The position numbers were made by a program, and so were the translations under genes. Below are positions 46,442 through 57,670 of a DNA stretch of 64,000 nucleotides, one piece after another. Under the pieces are notes generated by a model. It saw only the letters and a program-made list of their open reading frames with translations. It had not been told where the DNA came from and did no database searches. The first letter of the stretch is position 1; every line of letters starts with the position of its first letter. The stretch is from Lautropia dentalis (GTDB taxonomy: Bacteria; Pseudomonadota; Gammaproteobacteria; Burkholderiales; Burkholderiaceae_E): positions 248,001-312,000 of the forward strand of contig NZ_RRUE01000002.1 of assembly GCF_003892345.1 (NCBI RefSeq), read 5' to 3'.

Positions 46442-49400
46442 ATGTCTGCTGGTCCGAAAACCCGCCTGCTGCGCCTGCTGGCCGTCTGCCTGCCCCTGAC
46501 ACTGCCGGCCGTCCAGACGGCGCCCGCCGCCATGGGCCAGTCCCATCCTGCCTCAGCCACGCTCTCCCATGCAGGCCAGGCACACAGGCCAGCCCCCACC
46601 GCAACCGCCCTCACCATATCCCAGCCACCGGCAGCACCGGCTCCCCGCACCGGCGACATCCCCAGCGCGCTGCAGGAATGGGTTCCCTGGGCCATGCAGG
46701 GACACGAGATGCTGGCCTGCCCGGGCGCGGCAGATCCGGATTCGCCGCGCGCCTGTGTCTGGCCCGAGCGGCTGACGCTGGATATCGACGGCCGCCAGGC
46801 ACGCTTCGTGCAGGTGGTGACGGTCTATGGGGCGCCCACCGCCGTGTCACTGCCCGGCGAGACCGGCAGCTGGCCGGTGGAGGTACGCAACCAGCGTGGA
46901 CAGCAACTGGCCATCACAGCCATCGGCAGTCCGGCGGCAAGCGGTGGTGCTGCGGCGAGTGGCGGTGCTGCGGAGGACCATGCCTCCCGGAGAACGCTCA
47001 TCCCCCGGGTGTGGCTGTCCGCCGGCCAGCATGTCCTGAGCGGGCAGATCACCTTTTCGCATCCGCCGCAACTGGTGCGGGTACCGCCACAGACAGGGCT
47101 GCTGTCGATCACGGCCAATGGACAGACCGTGCAGCCCGTGCTGGATGCCAACCAGCGCGTGTGGCTGAAGGAGCGGCGTAGCGCCAGTGCGCCGGAGGCC
47201 GTCAGCAATACGCTGACCACCCTCATTCGCCGGCGCATCGACGACACCATCCCGCGCCGCATCACCACGCATTTCGAGCTGAACGTGGCCGGTCTGCCGC
47301 GCGAGGTGAATCTGCCCGCCGCACTGCTGGCCGGCACGGTGCCCCAGCGGCTCACCAGTGACATTCCCGCCCGGCTCTATCCGGATGGACGGTTGCAGGC
47401 ACAGCTGCGGCCCGGCACCTGGCATCTGGAGGTGGAGGCGCTGCAGATGGCGCCGGCCACGGAACTGAAACTGCCGGCCGATGCACCGGATACGGAAGTA
47501 TGGTCGTGGGTCGATCACAACGACCTGCACGTGGTGCAGGTGGAAGGTGTGCGGGCGGTGGATGCCCAGCAGGCCCATGTGCCGGCAGCCTGGAAGCATC
47601 TGCCGGCCTGGCAGGTGGCGCACAGCGACACCTTCCGGCTGGTGACACAGACCCGCGGTCAGCAGAATCCGGCATCCGGCGAGATTGCCCTCAAGCGCAC
47701 CTGGTGGCTGGACTTCGACGGCCAGGGCATGACACAGAAGGACGAACTGAGCGGTACGATGTCCACCCCCTGGCGACTGCAGCAGCAGGGACCCGCCCGG
47801 CTCGGCCATGCACGCGGGCCGCAGGCGGCCCTGCCCATCGGGACGCTGCCGGCGGATGAGCAGGACGCTTCGACCTCCCGTGCTCAGGAAGCCAGGACAC
47901 CCGTCGCACAGCCCGACGGCATCACAACCGGTCACGCTGCGGACACCCTCGATGCGGCGGCAAACGATGCAGCACCGGCAAACACGGGAACCGGCAATAC
48001 CGGCCGCAAAACCCCGGGTACGTCCACCCAGGTGCCCCCCGGGGAACCCGGCGTGGAAATCCGCCGGCAGAAGCTGGCGCTCACGACGCTGTCGCGCCTC
48101 GACACACCTGCCAGCGCCTTCCCGGCCACGATGCTGCCGGCCAATGGCTGGAACACGGTGCTGACGGGCATGGAGGCGCAGCTGCAGCTGCCCCCGGGCT
48201 GGATGCTGCTGTCGGCCTCCGGCACGGACGAGGTGTATCCGCCCACCTGGACTTCACGCTGGCGGCTGTACGACTTCTTCTTCATGCTGCTGATCAGCCT
48301 GGCTGCGTTCCAGCTGCTGCGGCCGCTGCCGGCCACGGTGGTGATGCTGGCCGCCCTGCTGAGCTGGTACGACCTGGAACTGGCCTGCTTCCTGCTGATC
48401 GGGCTGCTGGTGATGCTGGGCTGCCTGCGGCTGGCGCGGCGGGGTTCGCCTGCAGAATCGTGGCTGCGGGGCATTGGCCAGCTGCTGGCCATGGTGATGC
48501 TGCTCGTGCTGCTGCCCTTTGCCGCCGCCGAGATCCGGATGATGATCTATCCGGTGCTGGAGCACCATCAGGCCTGGGACGGCAGTTCCGACTATCTCTC
48601 GTCGAGTTTCGGGGATTCGCGCGCCCGGCACACCGTGCGCAAGACGCGCAGTGCCCATGCGGATGACATGGCCGACGATGACGGGACGGAAGCAGCCACC
48701 TCCCTGGCGGCCATGGATACCGTTGAGATGGCCGGCACCGGTGCAGCAGATGAGGCGGCGCGCAACCGCTCCCTGTCCGTCGCCGGGAAGGCCGGGGGGC
48801 ATCTGCAGGGTGCTCCCGGCCCCCGGGATACCCTGAACCGGGCTGCGCAGCAACGCCCGGCCATGCCTGTGCAGACCGGTCCGGGCGAGCCGGCCTGGTC
48901 GTGGAATGCCCACACGCTGACCCTGCATGGCGATGTGCAGCCCGACCAGACCGTGTCGCTGCATCTGCTCTCGCCCTGGGGCACACGTGTGCTGAAACTG
49001 GTGCGCCTGCTGGTGCTGTTCGGCAGCCTCTGGTTCCTGTTCCGGGCACTGCCTGGTGGACGGCGGCCTCCGGCAGGAATGGGTACACCCCCGGGCCTGG
49101 CCGCCCTGCTGCTGGCGGGCCTGATGTTCACCGGTCTGGCCAGTAACGATGACGCCCGGGCTGCAGACGATGGTGAGTCGCGGACTGCGGACAGCGCACG
49201 AAGTGGCTACAGGGCCAGCGAGCTGCAGGCCATCCGCGATCATCTGTATCCGGCCCCTGCCTGCGCCCCACGCTGTTCGGCCCTGGCCCAGATGCGCGTG
49301 CAGGCCGGCACCGACCGCATGACGCTGCTGCTGCTGGTGCACGCGCAGGCGCTGGTACAGGTACCGCTGCCGGCCCACGACACCGCCGACAACTGGCGGG

Positions 49401-51823
49401 TGGACACAATACTGCTCGACGGCCAGCCGGCCACCACGCGGCGCGATGAAGATGGCCTGCTGTGGGCACTGGTACCGGCCGGCATTCATACCGTGCAACT
49501 GCAGGGGCCCCTGGGCCAAGGCACCAGCATCCGGCTGCCGCTGCCCTCGACCCCCGGCATGCTGCAGATCGAAAGCGCTCCGTGGACAGCCGAGGGACTG
49601 AACGCCCAGGGCATTCCGCAGGAAGGCGTGCTGACGCTGTCCCGCCAGGCGCAGCGTCAGGCCGGCACCGCCATTCAGGTGCTGACCCACGTGCCCGACG
49701 CCCTGCCCGGCTTCGTGCAGGTGGACCGCACGCTGATGATGGACGAGCGCTGGCGGATGGTGACGCGCATCAGCCGCCGGTCCGTCAGTCAGGCACCGGT
49801 GCGCGTGCGCTTTGCGCTGCTGCCGGGCGAGTCGGTGAACGACGAGCGGGTGACGGTGCGTGACGGCGTGGCCGAGCTGTCGCTGGGCCTGCTGCGCGAG
49901 ATGGTGGTGGAAAGCACACTCCCGATCAGCCCCGCCTTCGACTGGCGGGCACTGCCCGCGCAGAACCAGATCGAGACCTGGTCGATGCGCTACGGCCCCA
50001 CCTGGCATCTGCACTGGCAGGGCGTGCCACCCACCCAGTATGTACAGGGTGGCCGGCTGCTTCCCCGCTGGACCCCCTGGCCGGGCGAGACGCTTCACGT
50101 GCGCGCCCTGCAGCCCGTGGCCATTGCCGGGCCGACACTGACACTGGAAAGCGAGCAGACCGAAGTGACACCGGGTGCGCAGAGTACGCTGGTCAAGAGC
50201 ACGCTGGTGCTGCGCGCCAGTCTGGCCGGCACCCAGCGGGTACAGCTGCCCGAGCGGGCCGTTCTCCTGGAACTGGCGCTGGACGGGACCAACGTGCCCC
50301 TGCAGGTCAGCGGCCAGACGGTGGACCTGCCCGTGCTGCCCGGCAGCCACGAGCTGACGCTGCGCTGGCGCCAGCCGGTGGGCACCGACGGCATCTTCAA
50401 CCACTTCCGGACACAGGCCCTGTCGCTACCGCTGCCGGGCGTGAACGCCGTGACCCGCCTCTCGCTGCCGCCCAGCCGGGTGGTGCTGCTGACGGGCGGA
50501 CCGGACCTGGGTCCGGCGGTCCGCTTCTGGGGGCTGTTCCTGCTGCTGGTGGCCGGCGCGATGGTCTTCGGCCGGGTGCGGGACATGCCACTGGGCCGGG
50601 TGGGCTGGCTGTTGCTGCTGCTGGGCGTGGCGCCGATGTCGCTGCTCGGCGCCCTGCTCGTGGCCGGCTGGTTCTTCGCCCTGGCCTGGCTGCCCCGTCG
50701 CACTTGGCTGGTCCAGCGCATGGCCCGTGCAGACGGTCTGATCAATCCCCATCGTCTCACACCGGTCACGCAGCAGCGTGGCCGCACATTGAAGACACTG
50801 GTCCCCTGGCTGCTCGGCCTGCTGTCGTTTGCGGCACTGGCCGTGCTGTTCAGCACCATCAAGACCTCGCTGCTGGGTTATCCGGACCTGCTGGTGACAG
50901 GCAACGGCTCGACGCACCTGAATCTGAACTGGTACCAGGACCGCTTTGCCGACCGGCCCGAATCCGGCTGGGCCATCACGGTCTCGCTGACGGCCTACCG
51001 GGTAATGATGCTGGCGTGGGCCCTGTGGCTGGCCTTCTCGGTACTGAAGTGGATCCGCTGGGGCTGGCAGCGCGTGGTGGCTCAGGGGTATGCCGGCACT
51101 GGCGACGGTGACAACCCCGGCGGCGATGATGGTCCCGGCGGCCCAGGCACCTCCGGTGGCCCGGGACGTGGGGATGAACCGGCGTCGGGTGACAGGCCGG
51201 ACGAATCGCACGTCCGCCCGGAGAACCCAGGCCCTGCTGCCGGTGCCCCGGCCTGGACCGGTGCCCCTGCTGCCTGGGTCAGTGCTGCTGCCGGTATCGC
51301 GGCTGATGACGGCGCCAGCCCCCATGCCGCTGCCGAAGCCGATACCCGTACCGATGCGGGTACCCGCATGAACACGGGTCCGGCGTCAGGCACCGGGCCG
51401 GGCCTGAGTTCTGGCCTGAGTTCGGATTCGGATTCGGGTTCGGGTTCGGGTTCGGGTTCGGGTTCGGGTTCGGGTTTGGGTTCGGGTTTGGGTTCGGGTT
51501 TGGGTTCGGGTTCGGGTTCGGGTTCGGGTTCGGGTTCGGGTTCGGGTTCGGGTTCGGGTTCGGGTTCGGGTTCGGGTTCGGGTTCGGGTTCGGGTAAAGG
51601 CATTGCACCAGAGGGTGCAAGACCCCGGCGCACGCAGGCTGCGGCACCGGCTGCCCCCCACGCACGGCGCCCGGTCGTGCCCGTCCCTCAGCCACTCAAA
51701 ACCAGGGGCATCCTGCACTGGCCGTTCGCCGTCGTGAAGGGACTGGCCATGGCAATCGGCTTTCTGATCCTGCTGGTGCTGTTCCTGAGTCTGGTTGGGG
51801 GCTTTCTGAACATTTTCCTGTGA
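46442..51823 (+). CDS. 1793-residue membrane protein of unknown function with Gly-Ser tail
   Basis: After a signal peptide (about residues 8-30) come beta-rich periplasmic parts with [36 protein letters not shown] and [21 protein letters not shown] group of helices lies at about 610-700, others at about 851-870 and 885-900. A second beta-rich part (about 910-1340) follows, then helices at about 1361-1410, 1452-1475 and 1521-1540. A Gly/Pro/Ala-rich tail holds a (Ser-Gly)n run at about 1660-1718, and a last helix lies at 1759-1793. I recall similar unnamed inner-membrane proteins in other gammaproteobacteria and betaproteobacteria, but no function. GAGGGG precedes the ATG. It stands alone. Confidence 0.8.
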   Translation: MSAGPKTRLLRLLAVCLPLTLPAVQTAPAAMGQSHPASATLSHAGQAHRPAPTATALTISQPPAAPAPRTGDIPSALQEWVPWAMQGHEMLACPGAADPDSPRACVWPERLTLDIDGRQARFVQVVTVYGAPTAVSLPGETGSWPVEVRNQRGQQLAITAIGSPAASGGAAASGGAAEDHASRRTLIPRVWLSAGQHVLSGQITFSHPPQLVRVPPQTGLLSITANGQTVQPVLDANQRVWLKERRSASAPEAVSNTLTTLIRRRIDDTIPRRITTHFELNVAGLPREVNLPAALLAGTVPQRLTSDIPARLYPDGRLQAQLRPGTWHLEVEALQMAPATELKLPADAPDTEVWSWVDHNDLHVVQVEGVRAVDAQQAHVPAAWKHLPAWQVAHSDTFRLVTQTRGQQNPASGEIALKRTWWLDFDGQGMTQKDELSGTMSTPWRLQQQGPARLGHARGPQAALPIGTLPADEQDASTSRAQEARTPVAQPDGITTGHAADTLDAAANDAAPANTGTGNTGRKTPGTSTQVPPGEPGVEIRRQKLALTTLSRLDTPASAFPATMLPANGWNTVLTGMEAQLQLPPGWMLLSASGTDEVYPPTWTSRWRLYDFFFMLLISLAAFQLLRPLPATVVMLAALLSWYDLELACFLLIGLLVMLGCLRLARRGSPAESWLRGIGQLLAMVMLLVLLPFAAAEIRMMIYPVLEHHQAWDGSSDYLSSSFGDSRARHTVRKTRSAHADDMADDDGTEAATSLAAMDTVEMAGTGAADEAARNRSLSVAGKAGGHLQGAPGPRDTLNRAAQQRPAMPVQTGPGEPAWSWNAHTLTLHGDVQPDQTVSLHLLSPWGTRVLKLVRLLVLFGSLWFLFRALPGGRRPPAGMGTPPGLAALLLAGLMFTGLASNDDARAADDGESRTADSARSGYRASELQAIRDHLYPAPACAPRCSALAQMRVQAGTDRMTLLLLVHAQALVQVPLPAHDTADNWRVDTILLDGQPATTRRDEDGLLWALVPAGIHTVQLQGPLGQGTSIRLPLPSTPGMLQIESAPWTAEGLNAQGIPQEGVLTLSRQAQRQAGTAIQVLTHVPDALPGFVQVDRTLMMDERWRMVTRISRRSVSQAPVRVRFALLPGESVNDERVTVRDGVAELSLGLLREMVVESTLPISPAFDWRALPAQNQIETWSMRYGPTWHLHWQGVPPTQYVQGGRLLPRWTPWPGETLHVRALQPVAIAGPTLTLESEQTEVTPGAQSTLVKSTLVLRASLAGTQRVQLPERAVLLELALDGTNVPLQVSGQTVDLPVLPGSHELTLRWRQPVGTDGIFNHFRTQALSLPLPGVNAVTRLSLPPSRVVLLTGGPDLGPAVRFWGLFLLLVAGAMVFGRVRDMPLGRVGWLLLLLGVAPMSLLGALLVAGWFFALAWLPRRTWLVQRMARADGLINPHRLTPVTQQRGRTLKTLVPWLLGLLSFAALAVLFSTIKTSLLGYPDLLVTGNGSTHLNLNWYQDRFADRPESGWAITVSLTAYRVMMLAWALWLAFSVLKWIRWGWQRVVAQGYAGTGDGDNPGGDDGPGGPGTSGGPGRGDEPASGDRPDESHVRPENPGPAAGAPAWTGAPAAWVSAAAGIAADDGASPHAAAEADTRTDAGTRMNTGPASGTGPGLSSGLSSDSDSGSGSGSGSGSGSGLGSGLGSGLGSGSGSGSGSGSGSGSGSGSGSGSGSGSGSGKGIAPEGARPRRTQAAAPAAPHARRPVVPVPQPLKTRGILHWPFAVVKGLAMAIGFLILLVLFLSLVGGFLNIFL
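51421..51596 (+). repeat. Hexamer microsatellite GGTTCG encoding Gly-Ser
   Basis: About 29 tandem TTCGGG/GGTTCG hexamers with a few TTTGGG and GATTCG variants, all in frame in the giant membrane protein, giving alternating Ser-Gly with some Leu-Gly and Asp. Each unit is 6 bp, so slippage would change length without shifting the frame. Confidence 0.97.
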
Positions 51824-52539
51824 GTGGCAGCGCCCTGCCGGCCTCGTCTGCCTGCAGGAACCTCTGCAAAAGTCCTGCGGCACTTTGGCTCCCATGTTCG
51901 GGGTGATGCAGTGCGTGTCATGGGACTCAATCGCCCCCACGCTGGCCCCCGGCCATGTGCTGACAGGACGCCACGCAGGCAAGGATGGCGGCCGTCTGGC
52001 CAGGCAAGGCAGCGCCCTGCCGGCTTCATCTGCCGGCACAGGCAGCTCGCTCCAGCGGCAGGCAGCCGCTGCATATTCACCACAGAATCACCATAAAGGG
52101 GACACAAAGGGGGCACAGTGTCCCCCTGGTATCCCTTGTGGGGCTGCGCGGGCTCGAACAGATCCGGGACACGCTCTATAATGGTGGGTTTGGAACGCGT
52201 CATGGGCTCAGTCATCCCCACGCTGCTCCCGAATCCGTAGACTGACAAGGTGCGCTGCCGGGCTGCCTTCTGCCAGTCTCTTTCTCTCTCATTCCTCCTG
52301 CCGCTTACCTGTTTCCGACGAGGCCCGTACCGGGCCTCAACCAGCCATCCCGACACAGGCGCAGATGATGCGGGCCATGCCACGGCATGCCGGCCGGAAC
52401 GTATCCATGCCGTTGCCAGCCACGTGCAGAGCGGCCGCCCCATCAAAAACCCGCCTTCTCCCCCAACTCCTCCCTTATCCAAACGGCCCCTTCCGTGCGC
52501 CAGCCGGTGCATCCGGAACCGCGGGGCTGGAGCAACGAT
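51824..52539. other. 716-bp gap with repeat families A and B and the rhlE promoter
   Basis: It contains a minus-strand family B copy (51851-51898), family A copies (51912-51942 and 52196-52226), and a short duplication (GCAGCGCCCTGCCGGC at about 51828 and 52012). A hairpin is formed by GGGGACAC at 52098-52105 with GTGTCCCC at 52118-52125. The rhlE promoter is also here. No gene is supported. Confidence 0.65.
52154..52182 (+). promoter_or_regulatory. Sigma-70-like promoter upstream of rhlE
   Basis: TCGAAC (52154-52159), a 17-base spacer, then a perfect TATAAT (52177-52182). A family A repeat copy begins about 14 bp downstream, so it would be transcribed as part of the long 5' leader of rhlE (over 330 nt). 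Confidence 0.6.
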
Positions 52540-54057
52540 TTGAATACTGAAGCAACCTTTTCCAGCCTGGGTCTGGCCGATACGCTCCTGCGTGCGCTGG
52601 ACGACGTGGGCTATACCCGCCCCACCCCCATCCAGGCCAAAGCCATTCCCGTGGTGCTCACCGGCCGCGATCTGCTGGCCGCCGCCCAGACCGGTACCGG
52701 CAAGACCGCCGGCTTCACGCTGCCCATCCTGCAGCGCCTGCTCGAAAAACCGGCGCAGGGCCGCAAGCCGGGCCGTCCCCGCTGTCTGATCCTCACGCCG
52801 ACGCGCGAGCTGACGGCCCAGGTGGCCGAGTCGGTGGAGGCCTATGCCAGATACACCCGCATCCGTTCGGTGCTGATCTTCGGCGGCGTGAGCATCAATC
52901 CGCAGATCCAGGCGCTGCGCCAGCCGGTGGACATTCTGGTGGCCACGCCGGGCCGGCTGCTCGACCATGTGCAGCAGGGCACGGTGGACCTGTCGGGCAT
53001 CGAGATCTTCGTGCTGGACGAGGCCGACCGCATGCTGGACATGGGCTTCATCCACGACATCCGCCGTGTCATTGCCAAACTGCCGGCAAAACGCCAGAAC
53101 CTGCTGTTTTCTGCCACCTTCTCGCCAGAAATCCGCTCGTTGGCCCATGGCCTGCTCGACAGCCCGGCCGAGGTGGACGTGGCGCCGCGCAACACCGCCT
53201 CCGAGCTGGTGGACCAGAGCGCCCATCTGGTGCCCAGGACACGCAAGCGGGCGCTGCTGTCGTACCTGATCGGCTCGCGCCGCTGGACGCAGGTGCTGGT
53301 CTTCACCCGGACCAAGCATGGCGCCAACCGCCTGGCCGAGCAGCTGGGCAAGGACGGCATCGAGGCCATGGCCATCCACGGCAACAAGAGCCAGGGGGCC
53401 CGCACCCGGGCACTGTCGCGCTTCAAGGATGGCTCGCTGCCCGTACTGGTGGCCACCGACATCGCCGCCCGTGGCCTGGACATCGACGAGCTGCCGCACG
53501 TGGTCAATTTCGAGCTGCCCAACGTGCCGGAAGACTACGTGCACCGCATCGGCCGTACCGGCCGGGCCGGACGTGAAGGCACGGCCGTGTCGCTGGTCGA
53601 CCGCGAGGAAATGAAGCTGCTGACCGGCATCGAACGGCTGATCAAGCGCCAGATCCCACGCGTGGAGGTGGAAGGCTTCACCGGCTGGCAAGCCCAGCCG
53701 GGCGATTCGGCCGACGACATCAACGACCGTCCGCCGCTGCCCCCGGGCCAGCGCCGGGGTGGCCGGGCACCACAGGGGCGTGGCCAGGGTCAGCCTCGTC
53801 CGGCCACCACGGGTGCCGGCCGCACCCCTGGCGCTGCTGCACCGGCTGACGGCCGCAGCAGCCGGAGCGCCTCCTCCCAGGGTGAAGGCCGTGGCCACGG
53901 GGGTGCAGCCTTCCAGGGCGAGGGCCGGGGCCGGACGGCCTCCCGGGCAGCCGAACCGGGCGCCCGTCCGGCCGGCTCTGGCAATGGCGCCCGCCGTCGC
54001 AGCCGCGGCGGCCGGGGTGGGCGTGCCGGGGGCAATCTGGGGGCAGCGCAGGACTGA
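52540..54057 (+). CDS. rhlE: DEAD-box RNA helicase RhlE
   Basis: A 505-residue ATP-dependent RNA helicase: Q motif [19 protein letters not shown], motif [11 protein letters not shown] (about 47-56), [20 protein letters not shown] (161-164), SAT, and HRIGRTGR (about 336-343). The tail from about 395 is Gly/Arg/Gln-rich, usual for RhlE, and binds RNA. The start is TTG at 52540 with GGAG at 52529-52532 and 7-base spacing. The upstream in-frame ATG at 52387 gives a non-conserved extension. Roles in ribosome assembly and mRNA decay are known for the family. Confidence 0.93.
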   Translation: MNTEATFSSLGLADTLLRALDDVGYTRPTPIQAKAIPVVLTGRDLLAAAQTGTGKTAGFTLPILQRLLEKPAQGRKPGRPRCLILTPTRELTAQVAESVEAYARYTRIRSVLIFGGVSINPQIQALRQPVDILVATPGRLLDHVQQGTVDLSGIEIFVLDEADRMLDMGFIHDIRRVIAKLPAKRQNLLFSATFSPEIRSLAHGLLDSPAEVDVAPRNTASELVDQSAHLVPRTRKRALLSYLIGSRRWTQVLVFTRTKHGANRLAEQLGKDGIEAMAIHGNKSQGARTRALSRFKDGSLPVLVATDIAARGLDIDELPHVVNFELPNVPEDYVHRIGRTGRAGREGTAVSLVDREEMKLLTGIERLIKRQIPRVEVEGFTGWQAQPGDSADDINDRPPLPPGQRRGGRAPQGRGQGQPRPATTGAGRTPGAAAPADGRSSRSASSQGEGRGHGGAAFQGEGRGRTASRAAEPGARPAGSGNGARRRSRGGRGGRAGGNLGAAQD

Positions 54058-54130
54058 TCTCCCCAGGGGCACGGGGCCGCACACGCCCCGTCATGAGCAG
54101 CCCCTGCCAGATGTGCCACCTGTAAAAAGA

Positions 54131-54177
54131 ACCCCGCATTCCCCTCCCACCGTTGGAAGGAAACGCGGGGTATTTTT
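54131..54177. terminator. Bidirectional terminator, first copy
   Basis: ACCCCGC (54131-54137) pairs with GCGGGGT (54165-54171), with a TATTTTT tract after and AAAAAGA before, so it can act on both strands between the convergent rhlE and DUF3014 genes. Confidence 0.8.
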
Positions 54178-54228
54178 GACGGCCTTCGCAAGCGCAGCCC
54201 TGACCAGATGTAGCGCCCTTAAATAGAG

Positions 54229-54273
54229 CCCCGCATATCCTTCCGCCTGCATGGAAGGATATGCGGGGTTTTT
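54229..54273. terminator. Bidirectional terminator, second copy
   Basis: CCCCGCATATCCTTCC (54229-54244) pairs perfectly with GGAAGGATATGCGGGG (54253-54268), a 16-bp stem followed by five T. With the flanking GCAGCCCTGACCAGATGT it is a tandem duplicate of the preceding terminator segment. Confidence 0.88.
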
Positions 54274-54296
54274 GATGGCCAGCGCAGGCGCAGCCG

Positions 54297-55403
54297 TCAG
54301 GGCTCGTCCTGCAGGTCCGGATCCTGGGCCGCAATGGCACCGCGCAGGCGGGCCAGCACCCGGCGCAGGCGGGCGGCATTTTCGGGGCCGACCCGGATCA
54401 TGATCTTCTGGCCGGCCGACAGGTTTTCCAGTTTGTCGGACTCGAAGCGATACAGCACCTTCGGCTGCACCAGCCGGATCGGCCCATTGACACGGGGCGC
54501 CGCCAGCATGTCGTCGATGGCTGCCAGCATGCGGTCCTGGAAGCGCTCGCCCGGAAAGCCCGTGTTCTCGTAGGTGTGCTGCAACAGCGGGTAGAACTTC
54601 GCGTACAGGCGGGCCAGTTTCGTGACGTTGAGCTTTTCCACGTAGCCGATGATGGGCGCATAACGCGCGTAATTGGCCTCATCCAGCGTGATCGTGTCGC
54701 CTTCCTTCTTCACGCGCAGCAGACCGGGCACGCCGCGCGCCACCCGCATCTGCGAGGGCACGTGCTCGCGCGACAGGTTGTCGACGGTGATCACGGTACG
54801 CCGTGCCTGCTCCTGCAGGTTGAAGTACTTGCGTACCTGGGCCAGCGGGAAGCTGCGGGCAATCTCGCGGTTGATGGCCGCCTCGCTGGCATTGACCGGT
54901 GCCCGCTTCAGGCGCGGTTTCTTCCTGCCGGCGTCCGGCTGTGCGCCAGCTTCGGTGCCACGGCCGGCGGCGGCCTCGGCCTCCTTGCGCGCCGTTTCTT
55001 CGATGGCAGCCAGCTCGGCAGCCAGACGATCGGCTTCGGCCTTCTCGGCGGCCGCCTTCTCTTCAGCGGCTTTCTGTGCGGCTTCCTTTTCGGCGTCGGC
55101 CTGGTCTTCCGCCTCGTTCCTCTCGGCGGCAGCACGGTCTTCGGCAGCCTTGCGTTCCTGCTCCGTCCGGCGGCGGGCGTCATCGGCCTCCTGCACGGCA
55201 CGGCTCGTTTCTTCCGCCCCGCCAGCACGCTTGTAGCTGTCGAACTGCGCGGGCGAGAACAGCCCCTTCACGAAGTTGCCCGCCTGGTTGAGCATGCCGG
55301 CCTGCCAGCCCCACAGCAGCAGCAGGGCCACCGCCGCGGCGGCCACGGCCAGCCAGAAGGTCAGGGCAGAGGAAGGTTTGGGAGGTCCTTTGGGAAAAGC
55401 CAT
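54297..55403 (-). CDS. DUF3014 protein with coiled-coil linker
   Basis: A 368-residue inner-membrane protein: one helix (about 15-33, FWLAVAAAAVALLLLWGW), an Ala/Glu/Lys-rich predicted coiled coil (about 65-150, TolA-like), and a C-terminal DUF3014 domain (about 190-350; YAPIIGYVEKLNVTKLARLY, FYPLLQHTYENTGFPGERF, RFESDKLENLSAGQKIMIRVGPEN in blocks). The domain is periplasmic and its role is not known. The ATG at 55403 is chosen because the helix follows as in the family. The coiled-coil insert is longer than in typical members. Confidence 0.88.
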   Translation of the reverse strand: MAFPKGPPKPSSALTFWLAVAAAAVALLLLWGWQAGMLNQAGNFVKGLFSPAQFDSYKRAGGAEETSRAVQEADDARRRTEQERKAAEDRAAAERNEAEDQADAEKEAAQKAAEEKAAAEKAEADRLAAELAAIEETARKEAEAAAGRGTEAGAQPDAGRKKPRLKRAPVNASEAAINREIARSFPLAQVRKYFNLQEQARRTVITVDNLSREHVPSQMRVARGVPGLLRVKKEGDTITLDEANYARYAPIIGYVEKLNVTKLARLYAKFYPLLQHTYENTGFPGERFQDRMLAAIDDMLAAPRVNGPIRLVQPKVLYRFESDKLENLSAGQKIMIRVGPENAARLRRVLARLRGAIAAQDPDLQDEP

Positions 55404-56300
55404 ATCGCACAGGGGTGCCCAAAACAGCCCCGCCCGCTGCCAACCGGCAGCCGGCCAGACCCTTGCACCCACGATGAAAGTCGGAAGGAAGACAGGAACA
55501 TCCGCGACAGGGCGCGGGCGTCCCACCATGCACACCCGGTCCGGCGTGCCATTTTCAGAGCCCCCCCCGCAAATGCCCTGCGTCACGCTGATTTCCATGT
55601 CCGGGCGACCCCGTGTGTTGTCATTTGCCGTCAATGGCCCTGCCATTGCCGGTAAATGGTGTCTTCCGGGTTCATCCCGATCCTGGGTCCAACGCACTCG
55701 CAGACTTTTGCAGAGGCCCCTCAATGGTACCCGCTGCACACGCCCCCACGACAGCCGATGCCCCTGCACGTGCAGGGAACCGCCAGTCCCGGGGATGGTC
55801 ATCACGACATGCACGACGGGTCATCCTGGAGCGTGTCATGGACTCATTCGCCCCTGCACAGGAATGCGCGAGGATCAGGCCAGGCATCCGGCTGCGACAT
55901 CCAGCCAGTCGCCCCCGCACGAGGGCGCACGGGTCCATGTCAGGCCATAACGCTCCTGGCACCCTGCGGGCCGACACAGGACTCAGGACAAAGGACAAGA
56001 CAGGACAGGACAGGACAGGACAGGACAGGACAGGAAGAAGGCTGACACACCGGCACACGGATTCGGGACCAGCAACGAAGCAGGAGCAGCACATCCAGCC
56101 GGGCAGCCCACCCAAACAGGGCAGACGGCAGTACCGCATCAACAACCACGCTCCCGATACGGTTGCAGCCCGGTCTGGGCCACAATACCCCCTTTCCCGG
56201 TCTGCGTGTCCCCGCAGCGACCGGCGCATGCCCCTGCCGGCCCGTTCGCGCCGGGCGGGCACGCCCGCCGGGCTCACCCCCTTTCCTTTCACGCCCTGCC
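55404..56300. other. 897-bp gap rich in repeats
   Basis: Contents are: a minus-strand family B copy (55569-55640), a fragment of it (55705-55722), a family A copy (55830-55860), and a pentamer array of CAGGA (56001-56035). A run of eight C lies at 55561-55568. No gene is supported, although the plus strand is open in places. Confidence 0.6.
56001..56035 (+). repeat. Pentamer microsatellite (CAGGA)7
   Basis: Seven perfect CAGGA units follow two degenerate ones. The unit length is not a multiple of three, so if translated it would switch frames when copies are gained or lost. It lies about 265 bp before the FAH-like gene. Confidence 0.95.
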
Positions 56301-57467
56301 ATGAAACTCGCCACCCGCAAGGACGATTCCCGTGACGGCCAGCTGGTCGTCGTCTCCCGCGACCTCAAGCACGCCGTGATGGCCGACCAGATCACCGGCA
56401 CCCTGCAGCGCGCCCTCGACGACTGGGCCTTCATGGCCCCCCAGCTGCAGGACCTGTACGACGCCCTCAACCACGGCAAGGTGGCCAACAGCTTCCCCTT
56501 CGACCCGGCCGAATACATGGCACCGCTGCCGCGCGCCTTCCAGCGGGTGGAGGCGCAGGCCTGGCCCAGCCACGAGAAACGCCTGCAGAAAGCCGCCCTG
56601 ACCAGCCAGACCGGGCCACTGCCCGACGACATGGTGCCCCTGCGCGTGGCGCCCTCGCACGTGCTGTTGCCCGGCCACGGCATGGTGTCGCTGCGCTTTC
56701 CGCTGGGGCAGCCCGCCACCCGGCCGGACGAGGACGAAGCCGGCGAACAGGAAGGCCGCCGCACGGCGGAGGGTGAAGCCCCATCCGGCACCAGCGCGGC
56801 CGCCAAAGGCGTCCCGGCCGGGACTGCCACGGGCACTGGCCGCACCGACGCCCCTGATGCAGCAGCACGTCAGGCCGCAGCCGCCGCCGCGGCCGCCCGG
56901 GGTGGACTGGATTTCAGTGCACAACTGGTGGCCATCTGCGGTGATCTGCCCATCGACCTGGAAGAAGACGACGCCGACCGCCACCTGCTGCTGCTCGGTC
57001 TGGCCAGCGCCTGGCGCATCCATCCCGACAGCGAACCGGTCAGCCGCGAACGCAGCCGGGACCGTGGTCTGGCACTGGCGCCGGTGCTGATCACACAGGA
57101 CGAGCTGGGCGAAGACTGGCGTGATGGCCGCATCCACCGGCCGCTGCACTGCCGCCTCAACGGACGTTCCACGGGACGGATCGACTGCGGGACCGACATG
57201 CGCTTCGGATTCCGGCAGCTGCTGGCGGCGCTGGCCCGCCAGACCCCGGTGGGCGCCGGCTGCCTGCTCACCTCCGGCCCGGTCAGCAACGCCGACCCCG
57301 ACAGCGGCTGGACCTCGGTGCTGGAGGCCCGCGCCCGTCGCCGTCTGGAAAACAGTACCCAGCCCGGCCCGGCCTTCCTGCAGCCCGGCGACCGCATCCG
57401 TATCGACATGGCCGATGCCCGTGGCCAGTCGCTGTTCGGCGCCATCGAGCAGCAGACCGTGGCCTGA
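56301..57467 (+). CDS. Fumarylacetoacetate hydrolase-fold protein lacking metal ligands
   Basis: A 388-residue protein related to the FAH family: MKLATRKDDSRDGQLVVVSR, the ALDDWAFMAPQLQDLYDAL and FPFDPAEYMAPLPRAFQ segments, and the C-terminal FGFRQLLAALARQTPVGAG with DARGQSLFGAIEQ. In active relatives a GIDFEAE-like motif gives the metal ligands. Here it reads GLDFSAQ (about 201-208), and the following NDVSLR-like segment is replaced by LASAWR. A low-complexity Ala/Gly insert at about 145-195 is also present. It may be a pseudoenzyme or may bind a different ligand. No partner genes are adjacent. Confidence 0.82.
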   Translation: MKLATRKDDSRDGQLVVVSRDLKHAVMADQITGTLQRALDDWAFMAPQLQDLYDALNHGKVANSFPFDPAEYMAPLPRAFQRVEAQAWPSHEKRLQKAALTSQTGPLPDDMVPLRVAPSHVLLPGHGMVSLRFPLGQPATRPDEDEAGEQEGRRTAEGEAPSGTSAAAKGVPAGTATGTGRTDAPDAAARQAAAAAAAARGGLDFSAQLVAICGDLPIDLEEDDADRHLLLLGLASAWRIHPDSEPVSRERSRDRGLALAPVLITQDELGEDWRDGRIHRPLHCRLNGRSTGRIDCGTDMRFGFRQLLAALARQTPVGAGCLLTSGPVSNADPDSGWTSVLEARARRRLENSTQPGPAFLQPGDRIRIDMADARGQSLFGAIEQQTVA

Positions 57468-57670
57468 GAGGCCTTTGCAGAATCCGGCCGGGTTCGTGCC
57501 CAGGGGCCTTGAACCCTGTGCGGGCTCCTGATCCGGGCTGACAGGACATTCATGCACAGGCAGAACTGACCTGGCCATCCATCCGCCCCGATCGCCCATT
57601 CGCCCGGCAGCACGCGACCGGCCGGGGCTGCCCCCGCGACAATGAAGAATCGAAACGCAGGAAATTCGCC

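Noticed and set aside
51279-51695. Minus-strand (Asn-Pro)n or (Glu-Pro)n proteins
   Set aside because: They are shadows of the hexamer microsatellite inside the 1793-residue gene.
53720-54379. Minus-strand ORF with a repeated cysteine-rich peptide between rhlE and DUF3014
   Set aside because: The repeated peptide is the translation of the duplicated terminator unit; it overlaps real genes and lacks a start signal.
55672-56292. Minus-strand protein with LSCPV repeats
   Set aside because: It reflects the CAGGA pentamers; no conserved domain or ribosome site.
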